This document shows, in pieces, positions 11,343-24,460 of a stretch of DNA of 64,000 nucleotides (position 1 is the first letter of the stretch; every line of letters begins with the position of its first letter). Below the pieces are notes generated by a model. The model was not told the origin of the DNA. It made no database searches and worked only from the letters and a program-made list of their open reading frames with translations. The stretch is from positions 20,565 to 84,564 of the forward strand of contig JAURVB010002012.1 in assembly GCA_033002965.1 (NCBI GenBank). The letters run 5' to 3'. Source of the DNA: Piper betle. Taxonomy: Eukaryota; Streptophyta; Magnoliopsida; Piperales; Piperaceae. Both the position numbers and the translations under genes were made by a program.

Positions 11343-14189
11343 TTTTCAACCGGGTTTGATGCAACCGCATCCAAAACTATGTCAAGGGGCCGAAACTCAA
11401 TATACCGGGTTGGACCGGTCCGTACGGTCCACTTTTCAAACTAAGATTTGTGCTTCCAAAAACTAATAAAAAAAGATAGAGGACCAAGTACCAATAACTT
11501 CTCAGCGGGAAATACTGACGAACTAGCAGTCGGCTGTTGTAACATTGTAAGTAAAAACAGACGGACCACAACCAAACTCTCTGGGTCAGGGTCAGGCTCT
11601 GATAGTCAGACGGGAATCGTATGGATTCATACGATCTACACTAACCACAGAAAAGTAATCAGATTTATGTAAATTATGATATCCCCGTTTTCAGCGAGTT
11701 TGATTAGAAGTTAGTACAACATCGTTTGATCATTCTACTGTTCGTGTATTAGAATTAGAATTTCCTTATTATATGATGTGATGTTTTACCGGCAACACCT
11801 TACGACCAGGGAATATATGGTTTTTTTCTCCTTAGTGAATATATACGTACATATATATGTATGGTTATTTTGATATCAAAATGACTTATTTTTATGACAA
11901 AAAGAAAAACAAAATGTTAAAGGTCGGCTGCACCGCCGACCAAGCAAGGTTAACTCACGGTCATCGGATAAAGCTGATGTAAAACTCAGACACTGCTTTT
12001 TAAGGGAGGACCACATACCACTGCATTTCTCATTTCAAGCATGCATAAAAGGGATTCGACCCCCAACCAACGTATCTTAACTAAGGCTTTGTTGAACAAG
12101 AATATATGAATTATATCATCTACAACAGCATGGAAAACAACAATCAATTTGAGCCTGCTATGATAATAACCAATCAACTTCAAGCTTATCAGTATATTAT
12201 CAAGTGGGTTTTTCAGATGTAAGACCAAAATAGGATTTGAAGTAATCCTATTTAATTTGTACTAACCAGCAAAGCTTTCTAGGAAACAACCTGAAGGCAA
12301 ATAGTTCAGATGAAGATAATAAGACCGCAGCTTAGTCCTACATCCACCACTCAAACAACCCCCAAGTATGAAAACAGCCTAAACTTGAGTATAATTCATT
12401 TTTAGTCAATTTTAAGTAGAAATCAAGAGTCTCTTGCCCTCTATAACCTAAAAAACGTGCAATCAGATGATCAAGAGAATCTCTCCCTCCCTCCCTCTAT
12501 ACAAGCACGCAGTTAACTCCCCACGGTTATCCCATGAATAACATCGCAGCGAATATAAAGTATGTAAGAAGTTGTAAGTCCAATCCAAAATGCCAAAGTA
12601 TTGTTTCTACGCTGGCAAAACATATTGTACATGCATTCGGCTAGTTTTGTAATCATTACACTGAGACTAGAAGTAAACGAAAGAATACCAACATGTTGGG
12701 AGCTTATTGCACTTGGGGTTCTTAACGCAGATAGAAAATCCTCGCATAACCAAAAGGTTGCAGAGTGCAAACAACGAGCAATTCATTTAACAACCTAGAA
12801 CATTCTGCATTGACAAGTCACCGTTAAAAGATTATAAGAAAGAACCGACCTGGTTGCCTGGCAGGGGAAAGTAGTGAAAATGTGTATAATGGACTGCCAG
12901 TTCTGTTCCATATGAAACCGCTTACAATAGTCACAACAGGCTTTCTCCCAGAGTTAGACTCTTCCGCAGCATAATCTTGAACAATTAGCAAAATTACGCT
13001 CTTAAATATTTGACAAGAAAGTGCATTTAAAGGTGGTAACACTGAACCGAGAGATGAAACATATCAGAATCCAAATAACCACCGATAAAATAAAACAATT
13101 AAATTACTGGTACCTACCAAGTTCTTTCAATCTTTTCTTCCACCTTGCACATAGATTCTAATGTAGGATCTATGTGAATTAGAATTAAAACGCTGGTGCC
13201 CATCAAGTTAACCAAGCAGACACAAACACGAAAACCTACTTTAAGTAGGCATAACCTCTTGCACTTCCCATCATCTAATATAGTCACAACTCAAAGGAGA
13301 CAGAAAGTAATGGAAGAATGCCGACATTTTTTTGTAGCTTACGAAAATGCATAATTAATCATTCATTTTGAAAAAAGTTGGGAGTTGCAAAATGAACTCA
13401 GATGATGCACGCTGCAATGGTTCATAAAAGGCCTAATTCTTACATTCATAGTAAAATAGGATGCTTCATAATTGTTGGACGTAGTTTTTTGATACGCCCC
13501 ACTAAATCTGGGCGTATCCTTTTAATAAGATAAAGAATAAAAATGAATAAAATCTCTAACAGATACGGATCATCATGATCATAAGTTAAGGATAAGAAAA
13601 TTCAATGAGTTAGCGTCCTTATGGTCAAGTGGAATCATTCAACAGCGCCGATCCCTCCATGGAGATAAGAATTACTTTTCCTGCTGCAACAATACTATGA
13701 TGCACTATAAAATGCTCACAATAGAATGATTACTGTCACGAACAAAACCAAAAAGAATAATTAAAAAGGTACATTTTTAACTCTTAGATTATTGTGAAAA
13801 GGGACCTCAACATAGAAAAATTGGGTCACAAAAATCACCCCAAATGATACAAAAAATAAAAGTTAAAAGCATATCACCACTGCCTCGGATCATAGAGCAA
13901 GACAAGCACAAGGCTACCCCTAATTCATCGTCAGTTAGGCTGAGACAAACTAAAAAAAGAATTATTGTGAACACCAAATCAAATACAGCAGCCCTCCTTA
14001 TGCCTAAAACTAACATGTCGGCGGCATACTTACAACTATAGTGCAACAACAAACGAATACTTCGAGTCAAACCAAAGACAAAAAGAAAAGTATTATTATG
14101 TACAAAGGGATTGATAGTCGCGACATTATTCCAGACAGTGGAGCCTAAGATTAGCTAAGGGAAGGAACAAAAGAATTTACAGGAAGGGA
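11343..14189. other. Intergenic or intronic DNA without identified gene
   Basis: There are no conserved domains here. Short open frames (for example minus strand 12513-12770 and 12824-13042) match no family I know. The base composition is like introns or a long untranslated region of the possible minus-strand transcript that starts near 14.5-14.8 kb, but the sequence does not prove this. Confidence 0.35.
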
Positions 14190-14595
14190 TCAACCAATAT
14201 GAAAAGGCCCAATCTCCGCCGCCCGTATAGAGCGAGCAATCTCATCGGCAACCATCAAGCACCAAGACACCCAACCATCCAAGAGCATCCACACAATCTT
14301 CATCATATAAACCGCCAAGCTCCACGGCATCGCCATAGGACTCAAGCGCTTCCCAGCTGCCAAAGAAAAACCATCCAAGCAAAAAAGAAAAGGGCTCAAT
14401 CACAGAAAGAGCACAATTAAAAACTTCTAAACCCGACAAGACCAACCAACAACACAATTCAAAGCCAACATAGAGTCCAGACAAGAAACAACTAGTACCT
14501 TGTTCCCAAAGGCGATTGCTTGGGCCAGTACAACTCGAACGGGAGCATACAACAGGATATGCATATGGGAGAAGAGAGGGGAAAGGCGAGACCTT
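14190..14595 (-). CDS. Possible small hydrophobic protein, two exons (unrecognised)
   Basis: On the minus strand an acceptor TTTTTCTTTGGCAG precedes a frame containing KRLSPMAMPWSLAVYMMKIV, a tryptophan-rich amphipathic stretch (VWMLLDGWVSWCLMVADEIA) and the ending AAEIGPFHIG. Its stop lies at 14190-14192. The first well-placed ATG is at 14336 (48 residues). Upstream, a donor after GGGAACAAG at about 14498 would join in phase to a frame through TGPSNRLWEQ. I do not recognise the family. Codon use and the plausible splice pair suggest coding, but a non-coding transcript is also possible. Confidence 0.35.
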
Positions 14596-14826
14596 TATGC
14601 CGAAAGAGCCGAGGGCGAAGCTTGAAGCAGGAGATGGAGGAAAAGAGGAAATGGGAGCTCGCTTCCACCCGGTAATGGCGTCTTCCCCAGGGCCAAGGTG
14701 CCCACTTTTGTCAAAAAAGATGTGACGCGTTCGGGAGGGGGACGGCGAGGCCGGTTCGTGGGCAGCCCGGCCCCCGCAAATGGGTCCGGCCAAATTCAAT
14801 CGGGTCGAATTCAAAACAAATGCCAT

Positions 14827-17800
14827 TTTTTTCTTTCAATTTTTAACAATTTTTAATCTTAAAAAATTTTCACTATTATTTTTTTTATGCCCAGAAATTA
14901 AATTATATTTAACATAAAATATTTTTATTTTTTAAATATATTTTCCTCCCCCATGCGCCACCCCTCCCCTGACGTATATAAAAAACATAAATAAACATTC
15001 TATAAAATAAAACAAATGTCATTAAATTTATACATTGGGCATCTCCTCGTTGCGAACATCATTGGTATAATTTGGTGCAATGATATAAATCGGTGTGCCG
15101 TTAACATCAAAGTAATGATTCTTGGCCCCCCACTAAATTGGTAATTGCTTTGTTCATTTCTTAATTTTATAACTTTGCCTGTCTAAATAGCATCATCAAC
15201 ACACCTCAATTTAGGACAAATTTAATTAATTACCCATCAAAATTGATTTTTTTGTTCCAAGTAATAATGTGATTGAACTTTTTTATTACTATAAATGTGA
15301 TTGAACTTTGAAGAAATTGATTTATAATATATCACAATTTTCAACATAACCGGTCATTCTCAACGTGTCATTTCTTGCCTTTATTTTACAGTTTTTTCGT
15401 CGTTTTGGTTGGGGATTCGTCCCATCCCCCTTGGTTGAGTTTAATGAATTGACGTTAATTTTGACAACATCACGAATATATATAATTCCATGCATTAATA
15501 GCCTTTTATCTCTGCACGAATTAGTTGCGCATAACTAGGGATGCGTTTGGATATAGATATCTTGAATCTAATCTGAATCTGGCTTGTTTATATCCGATCT
15601 AAAATCTTTTTGATTAAATTTGGTTTTGAGCTTTTTAGATATATAATATATTAAAAAATATTTGAATAGAATATAAATTTTGGATGATCCGATTTGAATA
15701 AAAATATTTTATAAAAAAATTAAGAATATTTAAAATAAGATTTTTAATGAATTTTTTCTACTTTATATTAAATTTTTTATTATTTTAATTAATAAGGTTA
15801 AATTTGTCTACGGATTTTATGAATTTGGATCAGATACAAATATGGTAATCTTTAGATTCAGGTTAGCATTTAAATATCGAGTTTTGAGTCGAGTTAAGGT
15901 GAGCCGAATGTCAAATACTCGTAAGCTGACTCGATCAATTAATAACCCTAATCATAATTATATTAAATCATGAAAAAAATGTGATTGTGAATATAATGCA
16001 TATATTGTTTAAATAGTGAACAGAAGAAATTTACCAGCTTTTAAACCTCGTTCTATAATGTCAATAATTATTAAAATAATCTAATTACTTTAGGCTTTAG
16101 AAGAAGCAAGAGTCGGCTAATTTGGCTAAAATCAATGGAACCGATGTGATTTGATAATTTAGTTTGATTTCAAAATAATTTTCCGCATTATGAAAAGTAC
16201 AAGTTGAGGTCTATAATTAAGAAATCCAATTTAACCAATTTCAAGCTACACCAAAAAACTTGTAGGACTGAACATCCATAACCTAATATTGTCCTCCCAT
16301 TCATTTAACTTTGCCCTCAGTATTTAATATTTTCTTTACTATCACGATTTAACATAAAAATTGTGTCAAAATAAAATATAATCAATTAAATCAAATAAAT
16401 CTTCGATTTGTGATTTATAATGGAACGACTCATGATAGTTATTTTGAAAATTATAAATTTCTAAAGAGATAACCCATATTGGTCAAACTTAAAAGAATAA
16501 AACCCTAAATTTGGTGGAACACAACTAACAAGATTTATTTGAAATTTGTTAGATAAATTTTAGATAAAATCAAAATAAATTTAAAAAATAATTGAAAATC
16601 TACTCAAAAGTGGGATTTGCATGTAGAGGTGTTAAACATAAAAAAATATTATTGGGCATTCCTCATAATTAATCATATTTCGTAATATTTATAAATATAA
16701 CCTTTCATTCTCATTTTTCATTCAGGAGGCTTTTAAAAAAGCCAGACAAAAAATTGGTAGTTTTTGTAAAAAAACTCAAACAAAGTTTGTCTATCAAATC
16801 AGATATGCATTTTTTAAGATTGTTAAGTTAAAAAGTTAGCCTAATCTAGTTGAGTCTATACATTCGCACTATTTGGTTTAACCCCCTTATTAACCTAGTC
16901 TGGTTGAATCTATGCACTCGCTTAACTCGGTTCAACTTCCATTGCTAGCCTAGTTTGGTAAATTCCATGCACTCACCTGATTCGGCTTGGCAACTTGTTA
17001 GTCTGGTTGAGTCCACGTGCTTGTTCGATTCAGTTCAGTTGGCTCATTCATGTGATCCACTTGGTTCGCCTTGTTGAGTTGAATTGCTTATTCAAAGTTA
17101 CTGACTTGGTTAACCAATTTAACTTTGACTCGATTAGCCTAAGTTAATTAAATTAACTTTTTTGTGCTCATTTGAATATTGGTCAAGTGTGTATTTACAA
17201 GTGACAAATACTCTTTTAAATAATTACATGTTAAATTGTAACTATTGTCAAGTGATAGATTTGATGTCTAAAATCGTAATGAAATAAGGAAATATTTTTG
17301 TCATTAAGAGTTATTTGTAAGCTTTTGTACCTAAAGTATTTATTAATGAAATGCTGAATTTATATCATTTTTATGTATAAATTTTATATTTAGTAGCTAA
17401 TTTAATTGTGATATTTTTTAATGACAAGCGTGCATGGTGTAACCCCGAACTTCAAAAGTCGTCGTTGAGCAAGGCAATAATCCTTATTTTTATTTTTTGA
17501 GTTTGTGTAAAAGGTAACGCATGATGCGATTTTGAGCAAACATTTTCCTTGAGTAATTGATATTTTAAACTTTTATTCAAGTCAAAAGGAGCCGTTCGTC
17601 CAATTTATCCCTCTGAATATCAAGATTTTTCAACTTAATTTTAATGAGTAAAAAAAAAGTCTTTATAAAGATGGGAATGATAGCTTTGGAACAGTAAAAT
17701 ACGTACACGGGCCAGTCTGAAAATCATGACGAAGTGAGCCCAAGGTTCAAACGGCGGCCCAGGCCCATCACATATCGCACAATTTCACTTCTAATTTTTC

Positions 17801-17872
17801 CCGCTCTCGAATTTGAACAATCGAAGCTCCTCCCATGGCCGCCTGCACTTCTCTCCCCTCATTCTTCTCCCA
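14827..17872. other. AT-rich intergenic DNA upstream of CAP-D2
   Basis: Long AT-rich DNA without a gene. It contains a degenerate tandem repeat (16825-17130, listed separately). The last 100-150 bp before 17873 are probably the promoter and leader of the condensin gene. No TATA box stands out. Confidence 0.45.
16825..17130. repeat. Degenerate tandem repeat, about 55-65 bp units
   Basis: Four to five diverged copies of a unit containing CTAGTCTGGTTGAATCTATG, then CACTCGCTTRACTCGGTT and a variable tail. Examples start near 16838, 16898, 16951 and 16998. No coding potential is seen. It looks like a decayed minisatellite. Confidence 0.55.
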
Positions 17873-17887
17873 ATGATGAGCCGATCC

Positions 17888-20800
17888 ATGGCGTTCGTCT
17901 TCCCTTCTGCCATTCGAGATCTCGAACGAGACACCGGCGACGACGACTCCCGACTCGTTGCCCGCTCCCCCATTGACGTCGCCGCCGCTACCCCCTCCGA
18001 TCTCGAAGAACTTGTCAAGGGTTTGTTGTCTTCCCCCGCATTATCACTTTCTTTTTTCTTCCTTCTGCAATTATACCCGGAAATTCGAGTTGATTCGTGT
18101 CTGTTGTCGTTGTTGGGTGGAATTAAGATGTTGTCTTTGATCTATCCGACAAGGAGTTGTTCTGCGTGGAGGAGCAGGATGTGTTCGATCGGGTCTACTC
18201 GCTGGTTAGGGATTTTTCGGCGCTTCCACCGAATTACAAGTCCAGCATCTTCGAGAGCCTGCGTTCCAATCTGAGTGTGCTCCTCCCGAACGTTGATTCT
18301 TTGTCTCGTTCCTCTTCTTCTTCAGCCGACCATGGCGCGACGTCTTTCACTGACCACGTTGTGTCGCACCGCAATGCCTTCAAAATCTATACCTTTTGCC
18401 TTCTCACTATTGCTGTATCGGAGGAGTCCAATTCCGGCGCTGGTAGTACCACTATGAAGGTCTGTCTCGCTGCCTCTAGCTTTCTTCTATACTGTCATCG
18501 TCGTTATGTTCCTCTTAATTTGTATTGCTGTGATTTATTCTTTAGTTTAGGCCGCGGCGAGCAGCCGGAAGAAAAACTTTGCGAGTTCATGGAGCTGGGA
18601 ATCCCAAAGGGGCCGCCTTTTTAGTTTAATTGCAAGCTCTCTTGAGATTGATCTGTCGTTGCTGTTTGGGTCTTCTGATTTGGACGAGAACTACTTGTCC
18701 TTCGTTTCCAAGTAAGTTACGTACATCCTTTATCATGATGCGTATACCCTGTCTTTATTAGGTCAGAAATTATTAGACTGACTCTTTTTTAATTAGATGT
18801 GCGTTTTCCATGTTCGAGAATCCTCAAGTTTTGCGTGATCAATATACCAAAGACGCTCTAAGTCGAATAGTAGGCACTTGCTCTACTAAGTACCACTATA
18901 ACACTCAGTCATGTGCCTCAATTTTGCATCTGCTCCACAAATATGATTTTGTTCCGACACATATCGCTGATGTGATAGCGGCTGCGGTAAAGAAGTACAG
19001 CGACGGGAGCTTGGCCGTCTCTCTTATCAGAGAAATTGGCCGGGCTAATCCTAAAGATTACGCAAGAGACACCTCAGGAGCTGATAACATTGGGCGGTTT
19101 CTCGTTGAACTCGCTGACAGATTACCAAAACTCATATCTATGAATATTGGGATATTAATTCCTCATTTTGGTGGAGAATCGTATAAAATTAGAAATGCTC
19201 TCCTTGGACTTCTGGGGAAACTGGTGGCTAAAGCGTTTAAGGACGTTGATGGCGATGCTAGCTCCAAATCAGTTCGACTCAGAAGCAAGCAAGCTATGTT
19301 AGACATTTTGCTAGAGAGGTGCAAGGACGTATCTGCCTATACAAGGAGTCGGGTACTGCAAGTATGGTCTGATCTTTGTGAACAATATGCTGTTCCCATT
19401 GGGTTGTGGAATGAAGTGGCCTCTGTGACTGCTGGGAGACTGGAGGACAAGAGTGCAATTGTCAGAAAGTCAGCTCTAAATTTGCTTATAACTATGCTTC
19501 AGCACAACCCATTTGGACCACAGTTACGAGTTGTGTCGTTTGAAGCGACGCTGGAAAAATATAGGGAGAAGTTACGGGGATTGGAACCTGATGAAAAATC
19601 TTCAGAGAGTCTTGCGGATGAAATCGCCGATAAGAATGAAACAACTAGGGCTGAGAGTGACATTGATCAGGCGGAGCCTGATGGTGCTGAAAAGCAAGAG
19701 AGTGTGAGTGATAGTGCCCCTTCTGTTTCTGTTTCTAGCGCCACAACTTCTGATGTGGCAGAATGTGGCAATTTGGAAGAAACGCGGACCTTAGTTGCTT
19801 CACTGGAGGCGGGTTTGAGGTTCTCGAAATGTTTATCATCCACAATGCCCACGCTTGTTCAACTTCTTGCTTCGTCTTCTGCCACAGACGTTGAAAGCAC
19901 AATCCATTTACTAATGCGATGCAGACAATTTCAAATTGATGGTTCTGAGGATTGCCTTAAAAAGATGTTGCCCCTTGTAAGATTTTCTTACCATGTTGAC
20001 GAAGTTTCATTTAAAAAAAGCAATTTAGTTGTAGCGGCAGTTATTATGATCTTTTTCTTTTGTTTCTTCAGGTTTTTTCGCCAGACAAGTCTATCTATGA
20101 AGCTGTAGAGACTGCATTCATGACAATATATGTAAAGAATATCCCTCCAGAAACCGCAAAAAGCTTATTGAGTTTAGCCGTGGAAGCAAATATGGGTGAC
20201 CTTGCAGCTCTCGAGTTCATTGTTGGTGTTTTAGCGTCGAAGGGGGACATATCCAATAGCGCAGTGCGTTTTTTAGTCTACAGGCTAATGTATTTTTATT
20301 TTGTATTTTTATTGCATTTCGCCATTGTATACTTGGCAGAACTTATAAGGAGCACATACTCTAGTGGATAGTTCTTATGTACTCCTATCATTTAGTTCTC
20401 ATAGTACTGTGAGTTCTAGGTCATATTTTAGTCAATTGAACGAAAAAAGTGTTTTTCTCGAAAACCACCTATGTCATTATAAATTTTAAAGTGTTTGTCC
20501 TTTTTATTTACAACCACCAGATGACACCATTTGATTACCTTGCATCGTTTCTTGGCTCAGTTTTTTAAGCTTGCTATGGGATTTTTAGAAGACCTTTGTG
20601 TGTTGTATTTTTTCATACTAAGAATTTCTGTTTTGAATTTGATCAGATATCGGCATTATGGGACGTTTTTTGCTTTAATATCAGAGGAGTTACGGCAGAG
20701 CAAAGTCGGGGAGCTTTATCTGTTCTCTGCATGGCAGCAAAAACTACCCCAGCCATCCTTAGTACCCATTTGCAAGATATCATTGATATTGGTTTTGGTC

Positions 20801-23766
20801 GTTGGGCGAAAGTGGAGCCATTGCTTGCGAGGGCAGCATGCATTGCTCTTGAGCGATTATCTGAAGCCGACAAAACAAAACTCTTATCAAATTACGGCAG
20901 GAAAATTTTTGGGATGTTGGAAAGATTAGTCCTCGGCTTCGGGCTTCATGGAAATGTTTGGTACCCTGCTGCAGAAAATGCCATAAATGCAATATATGTT
21001 CTCCACCCAACACCTGAAATTATAGCTGCTGACCTTGTGAAAAAATCTGTGAGTTCTCTCTTTAATGAAGGCGACGAACTGGAAATCCCGATCAGCGTTG
21101 ATTATCTTTCGTCAGTGAAAGTTGCGAAGCTTAGTAAATTCTTGTTTGTGGTTAGTCATGTGGCCATGAACCAGTTGGTCTATATTGATTTATGTCTTAG
21201 AAAAATTCAGAAACAAAAAATTCCAACAAGTTATCACCTGCCATGAATGATATTGGCGAAGAAGCTGAAGTTGTGGGTCAGGTGAGGACATTTAAGATTA
21301 GCTTTCCCTGACTTTTGCACATTTTTATCTTTTGCTTTCTTAAGCTGCCTTTGTTGTTGTATTCTTGACTGGGATTTAGGACGCGGGAATAAATGCAGAA
21401 CTGGGTCTCCATGCTTCAGAAGATGCTATTCTTGATAATCTTTCTGAAAGAGCAGGACAGGAAATTGTTTCAAGCAGTTTTGATGAGAAATACTTAATTG
21501 GATATTGCGCTCCATTTGTATCAAAACTTTGTAGGAATTTTGGTTTGACGGAGAAGGTAATTTATGCAGTTATCTGTCATTCGGGCAGAACTAAAATTAG
21601 GAAGTAAGTTGATTTATATTCTTGTTCTGTTGCAATGCAGTTTCCGGAACTACAAGCATCTGGGGTTCTTGCTCTGTGTAGGCTGATGATTATTGATGCA
21701 GACTTCTGGTTAGTTTTTGGCTATTTATATTTACGTAATATCTGGCATTAACAATCGAGTTTAACAGTAGGATGGCCAACATGTTTGTAGTGAACAAAAT
21801 CTTCAACTTCTCTTTACCATTGTCGAGAATTCTCCATCTGAGACTGTACGTTCCAACTGCATCATCGCAATCGGAGACTTAGCAGTCCGTTTTCCAAATT
21901 TTTTAGAACCTTGGACGGAAAATGTCTATGGTCGTCTACGGGATTCGTCAACTTCTGTTAGAAAAAATGCCGTATTGGTGCTTTCTCATCTCATTCTGAA
22001 TGACATGATGAAGGTGGAGTAGCTCATAATCTGACGCTATTAGATTGTTGATTGCATGTTTTTGAGATAACTGAGCTGTAGAAGTTGTTTAATAGGTGAA
22101 AGGTTACATTTTTGAAATGGCTATGAGACTAGAAGATGATGATGACAGGATTTCTGGTCTTGCAAAGCTATTTTTCCATGAGCTATCGAAGAAAGGTGAT
22201 GCCAGGCATTTGGCATTTGACATTTGTGGGCTTTGTGGGCTTTTTTATAATGACCCGCTTCATTTTTCTGCAGGGAATAATCCAATTTATAATCTACTTC
22301 CGGATATTCTTGGGAGGTTATCAAACCAAAATCTTCAAGAAGAGATTTTTTGCAACATTATGCAGTTCTTAATTGGAAGTATTAAGAAGGTAATGAATTT
22401 TGGCTTATTTTTGTTTTGCCGTTTGAAACAAAACTTTTTTTATGCTTTTGAACAACATAGGACAAACAAATGGAAGCACTTGTTGAGAAGCTTTGCAACA
22501 GGTTTTCTACAGCAACAGGTAGGACTTCAGTTGTGTCTTTTGGCCGTTTGTAACAACTTATCCATATTAAAGTCTTGATATTGTTTTGTATTGAACCTTG
22601 GCAATCGAAGCAATGTTCTTTTTAGTCTCATCCTTGCCGTGGTTTCTGTCACGCAGACAGTCAACAGTGGCAACATATTGCTTATTGTCTTTCACAGCTA
22701 ACCTTCACAGAGAAGGGTATTAAAAAGTTGATGGAATCTTTTAAGGCATATCAAGATGCATTGTTTGAGAATCCTGTGATGGAACACTTTGAGAATATTA
22801 TTCAGAAGGTACCCTAAGAAGGTTCTGTTTTACTCTTTATCCTAGAAGCTGTCTTTGGTGTAACTTCATCTAGTTTTATATTATCTTATACCAGGCAAAA
22901 AAATTGCTAAGCCAGATACTAAGACATGCATTGAGGAATTTGAGGAGAAGGTTAAAAATTCCGCTTGGACAAGATGGCACAGGAGGAGACAGCCAAAAAT
23001 GCTAAAGTTCATCAAGAGAATTCTATCAACATAATGAGTTTTGGTGTTGAAACAAGAAAAGATGAAAATTTGGATAATGGCTTCGAAAGCGGTGAGTACT
23101 ATTATTTATTTCTTCTAATATCTGCGATCTGTACAAGTTTGGCCTTTCTGCTGTCATAAGTACGGTGGCCTTTCATTGTACAAGTTTATGGCTAGATCAA
23201 TTATTATCTTTAAATAAATCGCAATAAAAATGTGACAAATGAATGGAAAACTATGTTAAACGTACTATGGTGGTATTTATTAGGTATAGTTGGTAGCAAG
23301 AAGCATTTTGTTGCATATTGATGTTAGTGTCCATGTATTTGTAATTTGGTCTATTCCTGCTGTATTCATGAATGCGCGTAGAATCCGGAGTACGTGATGG
23401 TGGGGAAGTCATTGACCCGCCATTGGAGGAATTGCAATCAGAGAATTCACCAACAGAGTCCAGGGAGTCGCAAATAAGATCTGGAATGAAGGAAAGACCA
23501 AAAGCTAACGTTCAATTGGAAGAAACGGTTCAGAAAGGTAAGAAGCTGTCATTTGGCTTTCCTTTTCTTGCTCTCTGTTAGCATACGCTACATATTTTTT
23601 CCCAAAGCAACATACGTTACATTGATCATTAGCTTAGTAATTCTTCCCGTGTAAAACTGTTTTAGGTGCATCAAAATCAATAATTAAGAATGCAACAGTC
23701 TCTGAAGAAACAGAAAGTGGTTCGACTAATCGTTCCCGCAATAGAAGAGCAAGAAGGAAACGCTGA
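17888..23766 (+). CDS. CAP-D2: Condensin complex subunit 1 (CAP-D2), 16 exons, three 1-nt frame breaks
   Basis: This is the HEAT-repeat, non-SMC regulatory subunit of condensin I, which helps compact and segregate mitotic chromosomes. Exons: 17888-18020, 18128-18459, 18551-18711, 18797-19976, 20072-20263, 20647-21281, 21380-21556, 21641-21708, 21791-22013, 22096-22195, 22274-22389, 22461-22518, 22657-22808, 22895-23091, 23382-23537, 23666-23766. All use GT-AG. Family marks include VVFDLSDKELFCVEEQDVFD, SNLSVLLPNVDS, KDALSRIVGTC, YTRSRVLQVWSDLCE, FVVSHVAMNQLVYI, NCIIAIGDLAVRFPNFLEPW, NPIYNLLPDILGRLSNQNL and a basic tail RNRRARRKR. Frame breaks lie at A6 21215-21220, A7 22897-22903 and A5 22954-22958. 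Adding one A to each gives 1328 codons, near the known length of plant CAP-D2. The start could also be 17873; 17888 (MAFVFPSAIRDLE) fits the family best. Confidence 0.95.
22196..22273 (+). other. Stop-free 78-bp intron of CAP-D2
   Basis: The intron starts GTGATG and ends CTGCAG. It is 78 bp, divisible by three and open in the gene's frame, so retaining it would add 26 residues without a stop. Related proteins run directly from SKKG to NPIYNLL, which supports removal. It could be an alternative-splicing site. Confidence 0.6.
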
Positions 23767-24460
23767 TTGATTTAAATGGAATGTTTCTGTCATTAACTTG
23801 ATGACTTTTATGACCTCATTCACGCCGTCTGGTGCAGCTGATTGGCTTCTTTTCAGGTTATGGTTGCATGTGTGATGTGGAGTCTTGGAATTGATAAATA
23901 AATTAGTTTTTTGTTTTTTTTTGTACTACACTGATCCTATGATTAAACGTGAGACGAGTTTGTAGAAAAAATAGCAATATATATATATTTTTAATGCTTA
24001 GTATCCGCAACCGCTGGTATAGTTGCTGTATTATTTTGCCATTTGTATAAAATTATCATTATCATCTAACCATTATTATAATTCAAAAACTCATTAAATA
24101 TTAGCGGACACAAGAATATTAGTTATTTATACTATTTTATTTTTCCAAACAAACTTGCAGGACATATATACATAGCCCCGCACGGATTGTACTTACAAAT
24201 TGATGGAGCCATCCGGTGATTACTGAATGAAAAAATTAAAAAATATATACAAATTTAAATTTAGTAGAATCATTTAAAAATTTGGCTTAGAATATTTTGA
24301 GAATAATGAAATTATTAAATATAAGTCAAGCATGAAATATTGAATGAGTTTTCAAGTCAGACGGAGTAGGTTTGGAGAAATATAACCTCATTTGGATTCA
24401 AGTTAGACATGAATAGATGGTTTACTCATAGAGATTGCTAGGATGATGTATGGTTATGTT
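23767..24460. other. CAP-D2 3' region and AT-rich spacer
   Basis: This holds the 3' untranslated region of the condensin gene, with an AATAAA-like signal in GATAAATAAATTAG near 23893. AT-rich DNA without a gene follows, up to the LTR-like repeat. Confidence 0.45.

Noticed and set aside
20531..20929. Plus-strand frame overlapping CAP-D2 exon 6
   Set aside because: A shadow frame. The splice-consistent CAP-D2 frame explains the region.
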